Source: Deuterostichococcus epilithicus
Taxonomy: Eukaryota; Chlorophyta; Trebouxiophyceae; Prasiolales; Stichococcaceae
Assembly: GCA_033439295.1 (NCBI GenBank)
Contig: JAVTLE010000023.1
Coordinates: 4,004,530 to 4,068,529, forward strand
Direction: 5' to 3'
Length of the DNA stretch: 64,000 nt
A program made the translations under genes and the position numbers. This document shows, piece by piece, positions 1 through 12,096 of this stretch. Each line of letters starts with the position of its first letter. Position 1 is the stretch's first letter. The notes under the pieces are model-generated. The model worked only from the letters and a program-made list of their open reading frames with translations. It ran no database searches and was not told the DNA's origin.

Positions 1-1312
1 AACGATTGGGTCACCAGCGCGCGACTCTAGGCACGCACGCCGCACGTGCGCGGTTTTGATGATAGCTACCAGCTGACGCGTTTGGGAGCCAACGCGCCAA
101 AAGGACTGGAGATAGGGCCACCGCGGATATTGCAAACAACTGGTCCGAGTAGCCACGTCGCCGCCGCTGCGGGTTGCGCTTCGTGCCAGCTGCGGTGTCC
201 TGCAAGACAATTAAGCTCCTCGAGGGTTGTCACTTAAAAGATTCGTACGAGACCAGCGACTGCGGGCGACTGCGGCGATGTTGTCGGCGGGTTTTTGAAT
301 TTCATCATTCATGTGTGAAGGCGCGGGCCTGCGGAGCGCGGCAGGGGCTGTGCAAATGTTGTACTGAAGTTTAACCGAGCAAAATGCCCGGATGCGAGCA
401 AACCTCCGATGCGCTGTACTTTCTCACAGTCATAGTCACTAGGCGCCGCGGCAGCCTCAGGCGATGTGTCTGCTGCCGCAGGCTGCTGTCAGACGCACGA
501 AGCCGGGCCCTCTGAGCCGCTCTATGACGCGGTGATGCACGAGTGCGGGGCTCCATCGCATACACAACGACCTTTGCTGCGCCTTTGCAGGCGCCGACAC
601 GAGAGACAGGTGTCCTGCCAGCATCATTCTTCCGTCTTTACTCAGACTGATGGCAACTGCCATCTACGTTCATGACAAGTACCCGTTCCGTCCGAAGTCA
701 GGAGCCCGATTGGGTTACTGGAGTTCGAGGAGCGCGTAGCTTCACACAATGCTAGAGTGATGGAGTCAGCAGCTGAGCCTTTTTTGTCGGCTGGGGTGGA
801 CATGCGACGGCTGTCATCACGATGTCCGACAAAGCCAGCTGTCCTGTTAGCTCAGGCCGTGTTCACACTAGTTACACTCACTCGCTTGAGTGATGGGTGA
901 CTCATAAGCCTTCAAAGGGAGGAGGTAAGACATGAATCGTCAGCTAACATTGAATTACACGTGTAAACTTCCTACAGCCCTCTGCTACATCCTGCTTACC
1001 TCGGTCCCTCGGATCATAGATCAAAGCAACATTATAGCAAGTCTCCAGAATCTGATACGAGTCCAGTGATCAAAGAATGATATTTGCTTGGATACACGAG
1101 CGCAGTGGCGCGTGCACTTCCGACAGAGCAGACACTTGCTCCTACACTGCAGCGATCTAGGCCTGATACCCGATACTTGAGCGTCTGCAAGACACACGAA
1201 CCGACAAAGGCAGCCTTGAAGAATTCGATTCTGAATGAGGCCTTAGGTGGTGCGGCAGCCATGATAGCGTGCTACACATGACGCCGCAGCCGTCAACGGC
1301 TGCCCTGGCAAC
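1..1312. other. 5' flank, no gene recognised
   Basis: I see no reading frame with family resemblance or coding-like composition on either strand. It probably holds the promoter and 5' UTR of the PPR-SMR gene, plus the flank of a neighbour outside the window. Confidence 0.4.
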
Positions 1313-4300
1313 ATGGCGGCCATGCTGCGGCGGCAGAAGGGCGTCACGCTGTGCAGCCTGCTGGAATACGCCTCAGCCGCGCTTCTGGGCTCCTCGGGCC
1401 CGACGACACAGGCGCCACACACGGCCGCGGATCTGCTGGCCGGCGCTGCCAGGCCGTCACACCGGCTGGCCAGCGTCGCAGCTCTGGCGGCTCGCACAGC
1501 CGACAGCGATCTGGCCGCGCCATCTAGGGACGGTTCTAAAGGCAGACGTCCCGCCACATCGCAGCTGCCGCCACCCTGGCAAAGTGCTGCTGATGCCAGG
1601 GAGCAGGCGCCAAGCCGGGCGCCGGAGCAGCCGTCAGCAGCGCCGGAGCCCCACCGGCAGTTTGGTCATGCGCGCCGCCATACAGAATTGGGGCGGCCGT
1701 ACCAGGTGCATGGTAGCAAAGGCCGATCGCCACCCAGCTCACAGCAGCAGCAGCAGCAGCAGCTGTGGTTGCGACAGTCGGGTGCAGGGTCGCAGCAGCC
1801 AGCACCTCAGGGCGGCGTGACGCCACCGCGGCAGGCGGCAGCGGACGTGAACAGCGGCACGTCGCCAGCAGCTGCACTGCAGAATCCCGCTGCAGCAGCC
1901 GGCAGCGGCAAGATGGCTCCTTGTCACGGGGCGCTGGCCATGTGCGGCGGCGGCAGCCGCTCCCGCCGCCGGCTGGAGCCGCAGCCAGAGGACCTCGAAC
2001 TGGCGCCCGCCGGCGCTCAGTGGCTGGCGGATGATATGGCGGCCGCTGATGCGCAGTGGGCAGTGAAGGCCGAGGGGCCGGCCGCGCCTGGCACTGGCGG
2101 CGGCGACGCGGCGAGTGACGAGCNGCCGCCGTGGCGCCGGCCGCCGGGTGCCGGCAGGGGCGGCGGCTTCCGGCCCGGCCGCTGCCGCCGACGGCGCCCC
2201 GCTGGCCGCAGGGGTCACCAAGACAGCTGTGGAGGAGCGCAGCCGTCCACGGCCCGCCAGGCGCAGCATGCGTGCCACCCGCCTCTGGCGGTCCCCCAGC
2301 GGCCTTTGACCCCTGGCCGGCGCCGCCGCAGCGCCCTGACCGTCCGGCTGCGCGGCCGCAGCGGCACAGGCGCAGTGCATCGGCGGCCCCGCAGCGGCAG
2401 CGCTCGCCGACGGCCGGGGCCATGGCGCCGCCGGCTCGGGAGCAGCCCCCGCAGCGGTCGCNGCGGCGGACGCGCCCGCTGGGCGGCGTCGCGGCGGCGC
2501 TGGCCAAGCGCGGCATCAATGTGGACGACTACCTGTACCTGGACCGGCCAGGCGACGAGAAGATCGACTGGCTGCCATACCTGCTGGCAACGCTCACGCC
2601 GCTCAAACCTATGGACCCGCCCGCCCTGCAGAGGCAAGCCCTGACAGGCCGGGACTGGTTTGAAGTTCATGCCCCTGCGCCAAGCTGACGAGCAGGTGCC
2701 CTGGCTGTTGATCCAGTTGGACCGGACTGCCAGGGCGGCCTAATTGCCTTGCGCACAGCATGCAAGGAGGCCGATCCCGCCAAGCAGTCACGACAGGACG
2801 AACGGCGGCGGGATGCATGGCGGAGACCCCAGAAGGGGTGAATTCTGAAAACAGGCCAGACCGCTGTGGGTGCTTCTGCAGATACCACGAGCTGGTGGGC
2901 GACAGCAGGCGGCTTGGAACAGCGGCACGGTACTTCCCGCCGCTCAAGGGGCCATGGGTGGCACGCCCAGCTGCGGAGTTCGACCGAAGGCTGGCTTGGC
3001 TGGCTGGAGGTGCGAGTCAAAAATGACTGTGGCCGTACTTCGGATGAAGGCGACAGCAACATCTGGCATAAACTCCCATGCTTCCTGCATCCCCAGCATA
3101 CAGTGCGACCATTTGGGAGCCAGTGGAGGCGTAGGGCTCCAGGACGTGTCTACACACCCAAGTCGCCGCCGGTGATGAAGTTTCAAAGCGCCTCGGCAGC
3201 GCCTAGAGAAACCCTAATCATGCCTAGAGAGTCAAGCCGGGGGACCCGTGCGTGAGCGCGTTCTGCAGGCGACTTGGAGGGGCTGCCGGCGCGGCTGCTG
3301 GAGCAGGCCCCCTTCCCACCGCAGGCATCGTGGCACGAGCGGGAGGCGGCGCTCACGGACGCCATGCAATGCTGCATCGTCGCCGCTCAGGTGTGAGCTG
3401 GTCAACTCCTGCCGCTTGGCTGCCTGCACCCCGGTTGCTGGCGAGCAGTGCCCCCCCCTGCTCGTTGGCATTGCCGGGGATGCGTTGCAGGGCCCTTGNN
3501 TTGAGATGCCATGCCATGCCGTGCCATGCCTTGCTATGCGGTTCTTGAGGTGGCAGTTCATGATAGAGCTGATCCAGGAGAATGAGGCCGTGCACTGCTG
3601 ATGGGCTGTGTCGTGCAAGCATCAAAGCGGCTGTGCCAGAATGCGCCTGTCTCAACTCTGCTTCGGCGCTGAACCCTGGGGGTTGTTGTGTTTCAGCGCT
3701 TGCCAGGTTGATTCCGTCTGGTAGCCCTGCACATCCNCCCTCCCCCCCAGGCGGAGTCGCATGGCCGGCTGCTGCCAGGGGCCAGAAGCGTCCTAAACTC
3801 TATACCGTAACCAAAACCACACAACGAGCTCCTCCACAGCACTGTGCGCCATGGCTGCAGGAGCGGAGCCCGGACCCTGTGTTCTGGGACTTTGAGTGGG
3901 ATCCCCTACAGTTGCAGCTGCGCATGGCCACGGCGGCGCGCCACGCACGCCAAGGCTTCAGCCCTTTTGTCATGCATTCCTCGCCGCCGCAGCCCGAAGC
4001 CAGCGAGGTCAGTAGCCTCCGTGCCTCACGGCTGCGACGCACGCCGGCATTCGAGCATGTCAATGCCAAGAGTCCTGATGGTTGGGATGAGGGCAGTCAA
4101 CGAACAACAATCTGCACCTGCAGACTGGAACTGTCCACAATTGAAGTTCCTCCGCCAGCCTGAGCTCCTGTGCATTCGCAGAGTGAAGCAGTGGCTGGGG
4201 AAGCTGCAGCTGCTGTCACGCCCCCACTGCAGGCACGATCGGCCCCCAGCGACGACGAGCTGGAGCTCGCTGCCGCGGCCGCCGCCGCGTGGCCGGACGC

Positions 4301-7300
4301 TGCCGGCGACCTAGATGGCTCCGAGTCGTCTGACGACTCGGGCGGGTCGGACGACGATGACAGCGACAGGAGCGACGACGACAGCCTGGATGGCGAAGCG
4401 GCGGCGGCGGACGGCGCCCTGGCAGGCAGACCGGCAGGAGCGGCGGCGGGGGGCGCCGCTGCCGGCAGCAGCTTTGGTGGCTCAGCGTGGGCGCCGGTGT
4501 GGGCGCGGAGAGAGAAGCCGCGCTATTCCCAGGTGTGTGTGCTGCGCAGCGACGGCGCTGGCAGATCAGCGCCGCGGCCGGTCGTGCACAGCGAGCCGGT
4601 TTTGGGGGCATCCTGCATCAGGCAACATGGATTGCGATCCAAAGCGCCTCGCACATGCTACGGCGGCCGCGGTGCGGGGCCTATCAGTGCATTTTTGTAC
4701 GACAATGCCTTGAACCCTAGAACCCCCGAGAATGAACTGACCACATGTTGAGCCTGCAGGCCGCTATGGTGCACCGGGCTGTGGCGGAGGCGGCGCCCGG
4801 GGACAGGGGCGCGGTGGCGGCTGTGGCGGTGCGCTCTGCGGCCTCAGCCGAGCGGGGCCGCCTGCTCCGTTCTGGGAGGGGGAGCTGCCAGGCCCTGATG
4901 CAGCACTACTGGCGTGACCTGCCCGTCTGCCTGGGTGCGCTGCAAATAGTGGTTTGTAGTGTGTTCACAGTAGGGGTTACAAACCCTGAAAGCAGGAGAA
5001 ATGCATTGTACAACCCCTACTGCAAGCAGCGGCGGGTCCGCTGCGAGTAACCTCCACTGTGCTCCGCCGGGCTCGCCGCATCTAGTGTGTGTGTGTTGGG
5101 GGCCGCAGCCGGCCAGGCCCGGGCGGCGGTGCATAGGAGGCCGGGGCCCCCATCGCGACGTCGTCCGTTTCCAAACGAGGGCAGTGGCGCTGCAGGCGTG
5201 TTGGAGGGGTGGGAGGCCGCCGGCGGGCGCATGTCCGACAGCATGTTTGCTATCGTGGCGCGTGCGGCCACCGTCGCCAAGCGCCCCGACGTGGCGATGT
5301 CCCACTTCCGGCGCAGCCTCGACGTACGTCCCCACCCCCGTCATGCCTTTGCCAGTGCTGCAAAGGCTCTCCTGTAGGGAGGCAGACGCAGTTCTTGTGC
5401 CGCTTAACGGCGTCTGCGGCAGTGACAGCCCGCCTGCGCCTTGCTTGCTTCGCGGTCTGCGGCTGCTGGCGGCGTTTGGCGGCATGGGGTGCAGCGGGCC
5501 CTCTGAGGATGGACTCTGTATGCGATCGCCGATCCGCTGCAATACTGCTGCTCTCGTTACTTTGGCCTTCACGTGCTTCTGAGAGCAGCGCGGAAGGATT
5601 CCGCATTGGCGAGGCTGCTCAAATAGTCGCCCGGAGCCACCTTTCAGACGCAGTCGAAGCAGCCTTCCATTCATCTGTCTTGGGTCGTTCTGGAAGCAAA
5701 TTTCTAGCGGGCAGTGAGCTCAAGCACGAGTCTGGTGTAGCTGCTGACGGCGGCGCTAAAGGCAGGCGGCCAGACCCACTCAAAGCATGCAAGGGTCTCG
5801 TGTGGCTCTCATGAAACCAGGTGGCCAGCGAATCAAGCTCAGCTGGCTGCGGCTGCTGACGGCGGCGGCGGCGGCTGCGGCCGCCCATACAGGCACACCA
5901 ACCGAGGCCGTCAGCCGTGGATGCTGTGTTGAGCAACAGGTTGTCGGCGAGCTCAAGCCCGGCTCGCTGCGGCTGCTCATGTCGGCGATGACGGCGGGCG
6001 GGCAGGTGTACGCGCCGCTGCGGCTGCAGGCGCTGGCGCACGCGGCACGAGTGCCGCTCGATGTGCAGGCGCACACGGGGGTGCTGCTGCAGACGCTGGT
6101 CATACCCGGCAGCAGCCGCTGGTGAGCCGGGCCTCCCCCCAAACCCAGACACACACACCACACACACTCAATCGAGCGAGATGGGTGTTTGCTCTGCTGC
6201 TGCTGCTGCGGCAGCGGCGGCGGCAGCGGCGGGCACGGCTCAAGGGTGTCAGCATGCAGGCGCTGGGCCGCCCCTGCACCGCTCGCTGGCGGAGGCGCCG
6301 GCTGCTGCACAAACAGCGGCATCCCCATTGAGTTGGCGCGCTTTTAAGCTCGCTTGGCTCCATCACTGAGCTGCTCGGCTCCGCTGCTCCTGTGCCTGTC
6401 CATTGCACACTCTGTGGCAAGCCTGCGAGAGCCTAGAGATGTAGGGAAATGTGAATGTGGGGTCATGAATTTCGTCGTCTGTGTGCGCCTGCAGGGCGTG
6501 GCTGCAGGATTGCCAGCTGCTAGCGATGCAGGCACGGGGGGCACGGCCCGACGCCTTCGTGTGGCACTGGATCGTGCAGCAGCACGGCTGGATGGGTGGG
6601 TGCCTTCCGGCCGCCCCTCTGCACCCGCAGCATTGTTGGGTCGTGCACTCCCGCTATGGGGCACGCTCCCAGTCGCGCATCCTGTGTGTTCCCAATCAGA
6701 GCTGGCCTCGACAGGCTTATTTGGCAATGTGGCGGAGCCACCTTCCCATGCCATTCGACACTGCGCGGACGGATGCTGCGAACTGCGAGATGCCGGCTCA
6801 GTGGGAGCCCACTTTGCGCAGCCGGAGGCAGCCATGCCATCGACATGCTGTGACATGACTTGTGAGGCGCTGCCCACGACGTGCGTCACTTCGCCTTGCA
6901 TGCAGGGGAGCTGGAAAGTGCGCGGAGCGCCTTCCACTGGGCCTTCGCAGAGGGCATTGAACCCGAGAGCCGCACCGTGACGCAGGTGAGGACCCATCAA
7001 ATGCCGCAGTTGCAGCAAAGCAGCTTTGAGTTGCCATACAGCTGTTTCTTTCTTCCACTGGCTGCCATCGTGCTCGGCAGCGGCCGCTGACCGGCATCCT
7101 GCAGCATCCGCAATGCACCATTGCCACCTCTGCTGTGCCCTGTCAGCCCCCAGCCGGCGACCCGCTTGCCAGCCTGAATCGTGTTCACAGCCGTAAGGCA
7201 ATCCGTCCTGTATTTGCTTCGCAGCACCTGAACGCGATGACGCAGGGGCGGGTTTGTGCCGGCCGAATGTAGAAACCATTCGGGGTTTACCACTTACTTC

Positions 7301-10300
7301 ATGTCTGGTGTGCAGCACCTGATGGCGACGGTGCGGCTGGGCCTGTGGACCTCCGCCGACGCGGTGGTGCGCTACGCAGAGGCACGCCGCGTGGAGCTCG
7401 GCAGCCGGCGGCAGACGATGCTGGTCACCGCGGCGGCGGAGGCCGGCCAGATGGACCTGTGCGCCCTCTCCGCCTCCGCCTGTGCTTCGGCAACATTTGT
7501 ACTTACTATTCGAGATCTTCTGCTGCATTTCGGAGGGTGCAACGGACGTTCGCAGTCAAAGCATGATGAGGCGGCTGGATGAGGCACAGGGCGGAAGTCG
7601 CCCTGGTTCTCTGCCGCCGCGGCTGTCGCCATCGTTTCTCTCCCATAGCCGGCACACTCGTCCAGCGTCCCATGCTCTGGACCGGGAGACGCTGGCATGT
7701 ATCTGAGGCGCGCCGGCCTGACATGTCTTGCATGTCCTCCCGCTGCGCAGGGCCCAGCGCCTGTTCGACTGGCCGCACTCGGGCAGCAAGCAGGACGGCA
7801 TCCTGTACTCGGCGCTCATGTACGCTCACGCAGAAGCCGGCAACCTGGACGAGGCCCTAAAGTGCGCCCTCCCACTCTCGCCTTGTTGTCTCCCCAACTG
7901 TACGAAAACCTGTCAAGAGTCTAGTTCGTGTCTGCAGCAGAGGTTGCGTCTGCCTGACAGCAGGAGGCTCACAGCAGTGAACGCGCAGTTGGTCAGGTTG
8001 CTCTAGCTGAGCCAGGGGAGCAGCGGCTGCTGGCAACCTGGCCGCCGGTGCTGCTGCCCTCCTGCAGGGGGCCACAGGCAGAGGCATGGGGGCACGGGCT
8101 GTAGGTGCTGTCGCATGCCGCCTGTGCTGCACGCTTGGGCCACGTCTGCCGGCTTGCCGTTGATGCAGCGCATCGCCCTGTGTGGCTTGACAGTGGGCTC
8201 CCGGGCATACTGGGGCAAGGCTGCGGCGGTGGTTGTGGCACTTGCAGACTTGTCCCTGATCGTTGGGGGCGCATGTTCAAAACATCCAAAGCATAATCTA
8301 CCCTTTATGAAGCCGGCGCCACCCCGCAGGCTGCACAGCCGCATGCTGGAGGAGGGCGTCAAAGTGGAGCCCTGCCACATCCGCCACCTCATCTTCGCCT
8401 GTGTGGAGGCTGAGCAGTTCGCGCGGTGCGCCTGTCACTCAGAATGATGGGACTTGTGTACAGCAATCGAGAGCGGCACGCAGAGCAACAGATTTGATCA
8501 GCGCATCAAGAGGGAGGCTTGCTCTAGAGTTGAGTGGCAGCATGTTCCGGGTCTCAGCCCCTAGCATGTGCGCAGCCTGCACGCTGTCATAGCGGGCCGC
8601 CGCCAGAGGCGCCCGAACCCTAACCCTAACCCTGAAAACGCCGGCACCCTGCCATGCGCGCCAAACGCTCTCACAACAATACTGGAAGAACGGAATGTCC
8701 ACGCCGGCATGTCGTGCCCCTCCGATTTCTGCTGGAGCTCAGGTGTCACCTTTCATATCCGCTTCTGCGCAGGATTCCGGAGATGTTGCAGCTGGCCAGC
8801 GAGGCGGGCCATGGGAACAACGAGCAAGTGACCGCCGGCCGCATCGCCGCCGCTGTGGCCACCGACGACGAGTCGGCCGCCATCCAAGCCTGGGCCGAGT
8901 TCCAGGCGAGCGGAGACTCACCCGTCGTCCCTGCCTGGCACCTCGATTAATGCTGCAGCCTTGGATGCTGCTGCAGCGGCGGTTTTCGAGGCTGATTTTG
9001 GGCGGCTGACATTCTTGGAAGATGTTTGCCTAGCCCACCCAGCTTGTTTGCCCGTTAGGGACTCGTTCTGCAGCTGCCTGTGCGGTTGCATCGCAGCGTG
9101 CCGTTCATGCCGAGTCGCTGCGGATCGCGCCCTGCATTGAACCCCGTCGGCGGGTTGCCGCAGCATCGAACATGTTCGAGCGCTTGCTGTCGAGCCCGGC
9201 TCGGCAAATAGAGATTGCAGTCCTTGGTTCGCAGCAGCGCGGCCCTTGGTCATCAGTGCCCCTCCCACCATGCCTCGTCCAACACACGCAGTGGCAACAC
9301 ACGATCATTTCAGCATGTCGACGGCTCCCGTGTCGACCACCGTCCCAAGACCGGGTCCTTGTCTGAATGCAGGCCCATGGCGAGGGGCCGGGCACGTCGG
9401 CGGCCATCTCCATGCTGGAAGCCCATGCGCATTTCGGCAGGGTGCGCCGCTCAGTAACCCCCACCGCCTGAAGCTCTTGCAGTGAGGCCAGCCTTGCGCT
9501 GCAGGGTGGCTACCACTGGCAGCTTGGGCAGGGGCAGGGCTGCCTGCAGCTGTCGATGCACAAATCTGCATTGTCACTCTGTTCCCAACAGCTGGCATGG
9601 TTTAGTCCATGCCTGTCCCTTTCAGACGCGGACAGCGTCAAAACTTTCAATTTCTCGCAGATCGCCTGCCAGAGAGCCATGTAGAATTATGTCCGAAAGA
9701 GCCGGCATCGCAGCTTCTGCGGGTCACTTGGTGTGCTGCCTGAAAGCTCGACGACATGCGGGGCACGGGGCAAGATAATGGCAGGTCGTGAGGCTGCAGG
9801 GGTGGCTACCTCCGTGCAGCAGCAGCAGCAGCAGCCTTTGCAGCACATGCCATGTATGCTCTTCTGACGGTTCTGTCTGCCCATGTCTGCACAGATAGAG
9901 GAGGCACTGGCGCTTTTTGAGGAGCTGCGGGCGGCCGGCACGCTGGAAGAGCGGTCATACAGGTGCCCCTCTCAGTCGAAACGTGCCCCAGCTGCACAGG
10001 CAGAGAGTCTGCAGTGCAATGCACCAGCTGCTCCCAGCCTGGCACGACAGCCGCACTGCCCTGCCGCACCCTTGCGTCAAAAACTTCCTGTCGTGGCGTG
10101 TTGTCTCTGCGACGCACAGCACCCTGCATCAGGGCAGCAGGCCACCGGACCGCTCAGGAAGCTGTGCCAGAGTTGCTCGTGGGGTGGCTGGTGGGATGAG
10201 GCCACGAAGGAATCACCTCTTCAGCGATGCCACAGCGGCAGGCCTCCAGAGCTCCTTCGCACGAAGGCCCAGTCAGGTCCACGAGGACCCAGCCTCTACG

Positions 10301-11427
10301 AGGTTCCAGTCAGCCTCGTACAACACATCTTGGAAGAGCACTGAACGTGTGCTGCCTGCGCAGCGCGGTGGTCGCCGCGCTGGCGGACGCGGGGCGCATG
10401 GACGAGGCGGTGGCGCTGTTCCTTGAGGCCAGAAACGCAGAGCTTTACTCCAACATCCGGTGAGACTACCGTTCTGCATGCTGAATGAGCTTGCGGCCCG
10501 CTGCCCCTGTGCCATTGCTACTGGTCAGGTGCACGGGTCCAAAAATTCTATACCTTTTGCAAGAGGAAACCATGCCTTGACGCTCACCTTTGAGGGTTGA
10601 CATTTGTGCCATGCAGTGCACATGTAGGATCTGCAATCGCAGCTGGGTGGCACGGGGGGGAATGACGCTGCGATGCATGCACTGGCGGCGTGCCTGCGAT
10701 ATTTTGATCGTATTTTCCCCGGTCCCGCAGCCGCGGCACCACGTGGGAGGACGCGGCCGTGCTGGACCTGCACTCGCTGTCGTCGCGCACGGCCATCGTG
10801 GCGGTCGTCGCCTGGCTGCGCTACCTGCGCTGGCTCGAGACGGCCAATGGCGGCTCCAGCCCCTGGCCCGAGCGCCGCCACGCCATCATCGTCACCGGTG
10901 AGCGGCGACATGATGCATGAAAATTTTACACCTTAAACCCTTCGCTTCAATCGTCATTCCGCCAAGTTAGGGCGCACTCAGAATGGAAGCGGCGCTGTAA
11001 TGGTAATTAGTGCGACGGAAAAGCTAAGATATGTGTGAATGATCTGTGTGGATGATCTGTGCGACTTTGTGGATTCAGCATGTATTGCAGGCCCGGCGCA
11101 TTGCTGGGCACTCTTCTCCCCGCTTCTCGTGGGTCATTGCATGCCGTCGCACCCATGTGCATTGCAGGCCTCTGACAGGCTGTGAGGCAGATCCCCCCCA
11201 ACCCATTACACACAAAAAGACACGGTCATCGTCGTTCTGCAGGCTGGGGCCGTAACAGCGCGGAGGTGGGCAAGAGCCCGCTGCGCGAGGCGACGCGGAA
11301 GCTGCTGCAGGGGGGCCTTGGGCGGCCGCTGCCGTTCTTCGAGCCGCGCGACAACGCGGGCCGCTTCACGATGAACCTGGACACGCTGTTTGCATGGCTC
11401 AACAGCAACGGCTGCAACTGGGCCTGA
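1313..11427 (+). CDS. PPR-SMR protein, GUN1/pTAC2-like (many exons)
   Basis: Pentatricopeptide-repeat protein with a C-terminal SMR domain, a class known in plants to act in organelle RNA metabolism and plastid signalling. The last two exons (10731-10897 and 11243-11427) form the SMR domain: VLDLHSLS, then IIVTGWGRNS, then NAGRFTMNLDTLFAWL. This order matches plant GUN1-type SMR domains. Upstream, helical-repeat exons carry PPR-like pairs, for example near 5208-5327 (MSDSMFAIVARAAT), 6495-6590, 6909-6986, 7317-7455, 7748-7860 (GILYSALMYAHAEAGNLDEA), 8329-8430, 8772-8925, 9372-9442, 9898-9958 and 10364-10459 (VVAALADAGRMDEAVALF). The N-terminal part from ATG 1313 is low-complexity and basic, possibly a transit peptide. 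It continues through 2880-3007, 3270-3391, 3845-4008 and an acidic exon at 4183-4530. Ns at 2124 and 2462 break its frame. SMR and PPR identity is firm. Whether everything from 1313 to about 4900 belongs to the same gene is inferred. Confidence 0.8.
1742..1762 (+). repeat. (CAG)7 coding for polyglutamine
   Basis: Seven CAG triplets in the low-complexity N-terminal exon of the PPR-SMR gene. They encode a short Gln run between Ser/Pro-rich stretches. Confidence 0.8.
2124..3737. other. ambiguous bases (N) in the PPR-SMR 5' region
   Basis: Ns occur at 2124, 2462, 3499-3500 and 3737. The coding-like frame shifts across 2124, so the N there probably stands for a wrong number of bases and not for a biological frameshift. 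Confidence 0.8.
4968..5021. repeat. imperfect inverted repeat in a PPR-SMR intron
   Basis: The arms CAGTAGGGGTT (4968-4978) and AACCCCTACTG (5011-5021) are perfect reverse complements around a 32-base loop. They lie in the intron before the exon that ends near 5327. This could be a small foldback element or an RNA hairpin. Confidence 0.6.
8616..8633. repeat. short interstitial telomere-like repeat
   Basis: Three AACCCT units in tandem in an intron of the PPR-SMR gene. The TTAGGG type differs from the TTTAGGG expected for most green algae, and the tract is only 18 bases, so chance is possible. Confidence 0.5.
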
Positions 11428-12096
11428 GGGTAGGGACTGCCGGCGGTGGCAGTGCTTTGCGGCGGGTTTTGCGGCGGCAACCACTGTCGGCGAGCGGTCA
11501 TGATGACTGCAGCTCGCCTGGCGAATGGGCGCAGCGGTGGCGGGTTGGGCCTGGCTTTGCGCGGCGCGCAGCCACGCGTCTGTCAAGCGGCTCAGGCTTG
11601 GCTCTGAGCGGCAGCATTGCCACCGGCACCCCCATCCCTCCATCACTAGAGGCTGCTCACATGTGCAGCAGTGACCACCGAATTCTGCCAAGTGATTGCT
11701 GCGGCTCATTGGCTCAGCGATCGACCTGAGCCAACTTTTGCCTCTGCAAGGAGTAGGGATGCAAATCGAAGGTGTCCTCGGTGGCAAACGCATTGCTAGC
11801 AAGCGGTCTATTTCCGAAGCATATGTGTGGAAAAAGATGCTCTTCCAGCGCAATGAAGTATAGTAGTAAACACTTGTCGCCTGACTCTCAAACCATTCGC
11901 TCACTTCATGCCCAACTGCAGCTTTTGAACCTGTGCGTCCTGTTGAAGTATACATCGACCTGCGATGGAGCCGCCAAGCCTCAGAACCGGGCCGATCTCA
12001 CAGTGATTCAGCGCCGGCGCCGCCAGCCACCCAGCCAACGGTTCCACTGGCTGCAGTGCCGCCGCCTGGCGAGCTCAAACGGCCGGGCCTGCAGCG
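11428..12096. other. convergent intergenic region
   Basis: Lies between the PPR-SMR stop codon and the stop of the opposing cyclophilin gene, so it must hold both 3' UTRs. I see no coding frame with support and no clear TGTAA signal on either strand. Confidence 0.5.
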
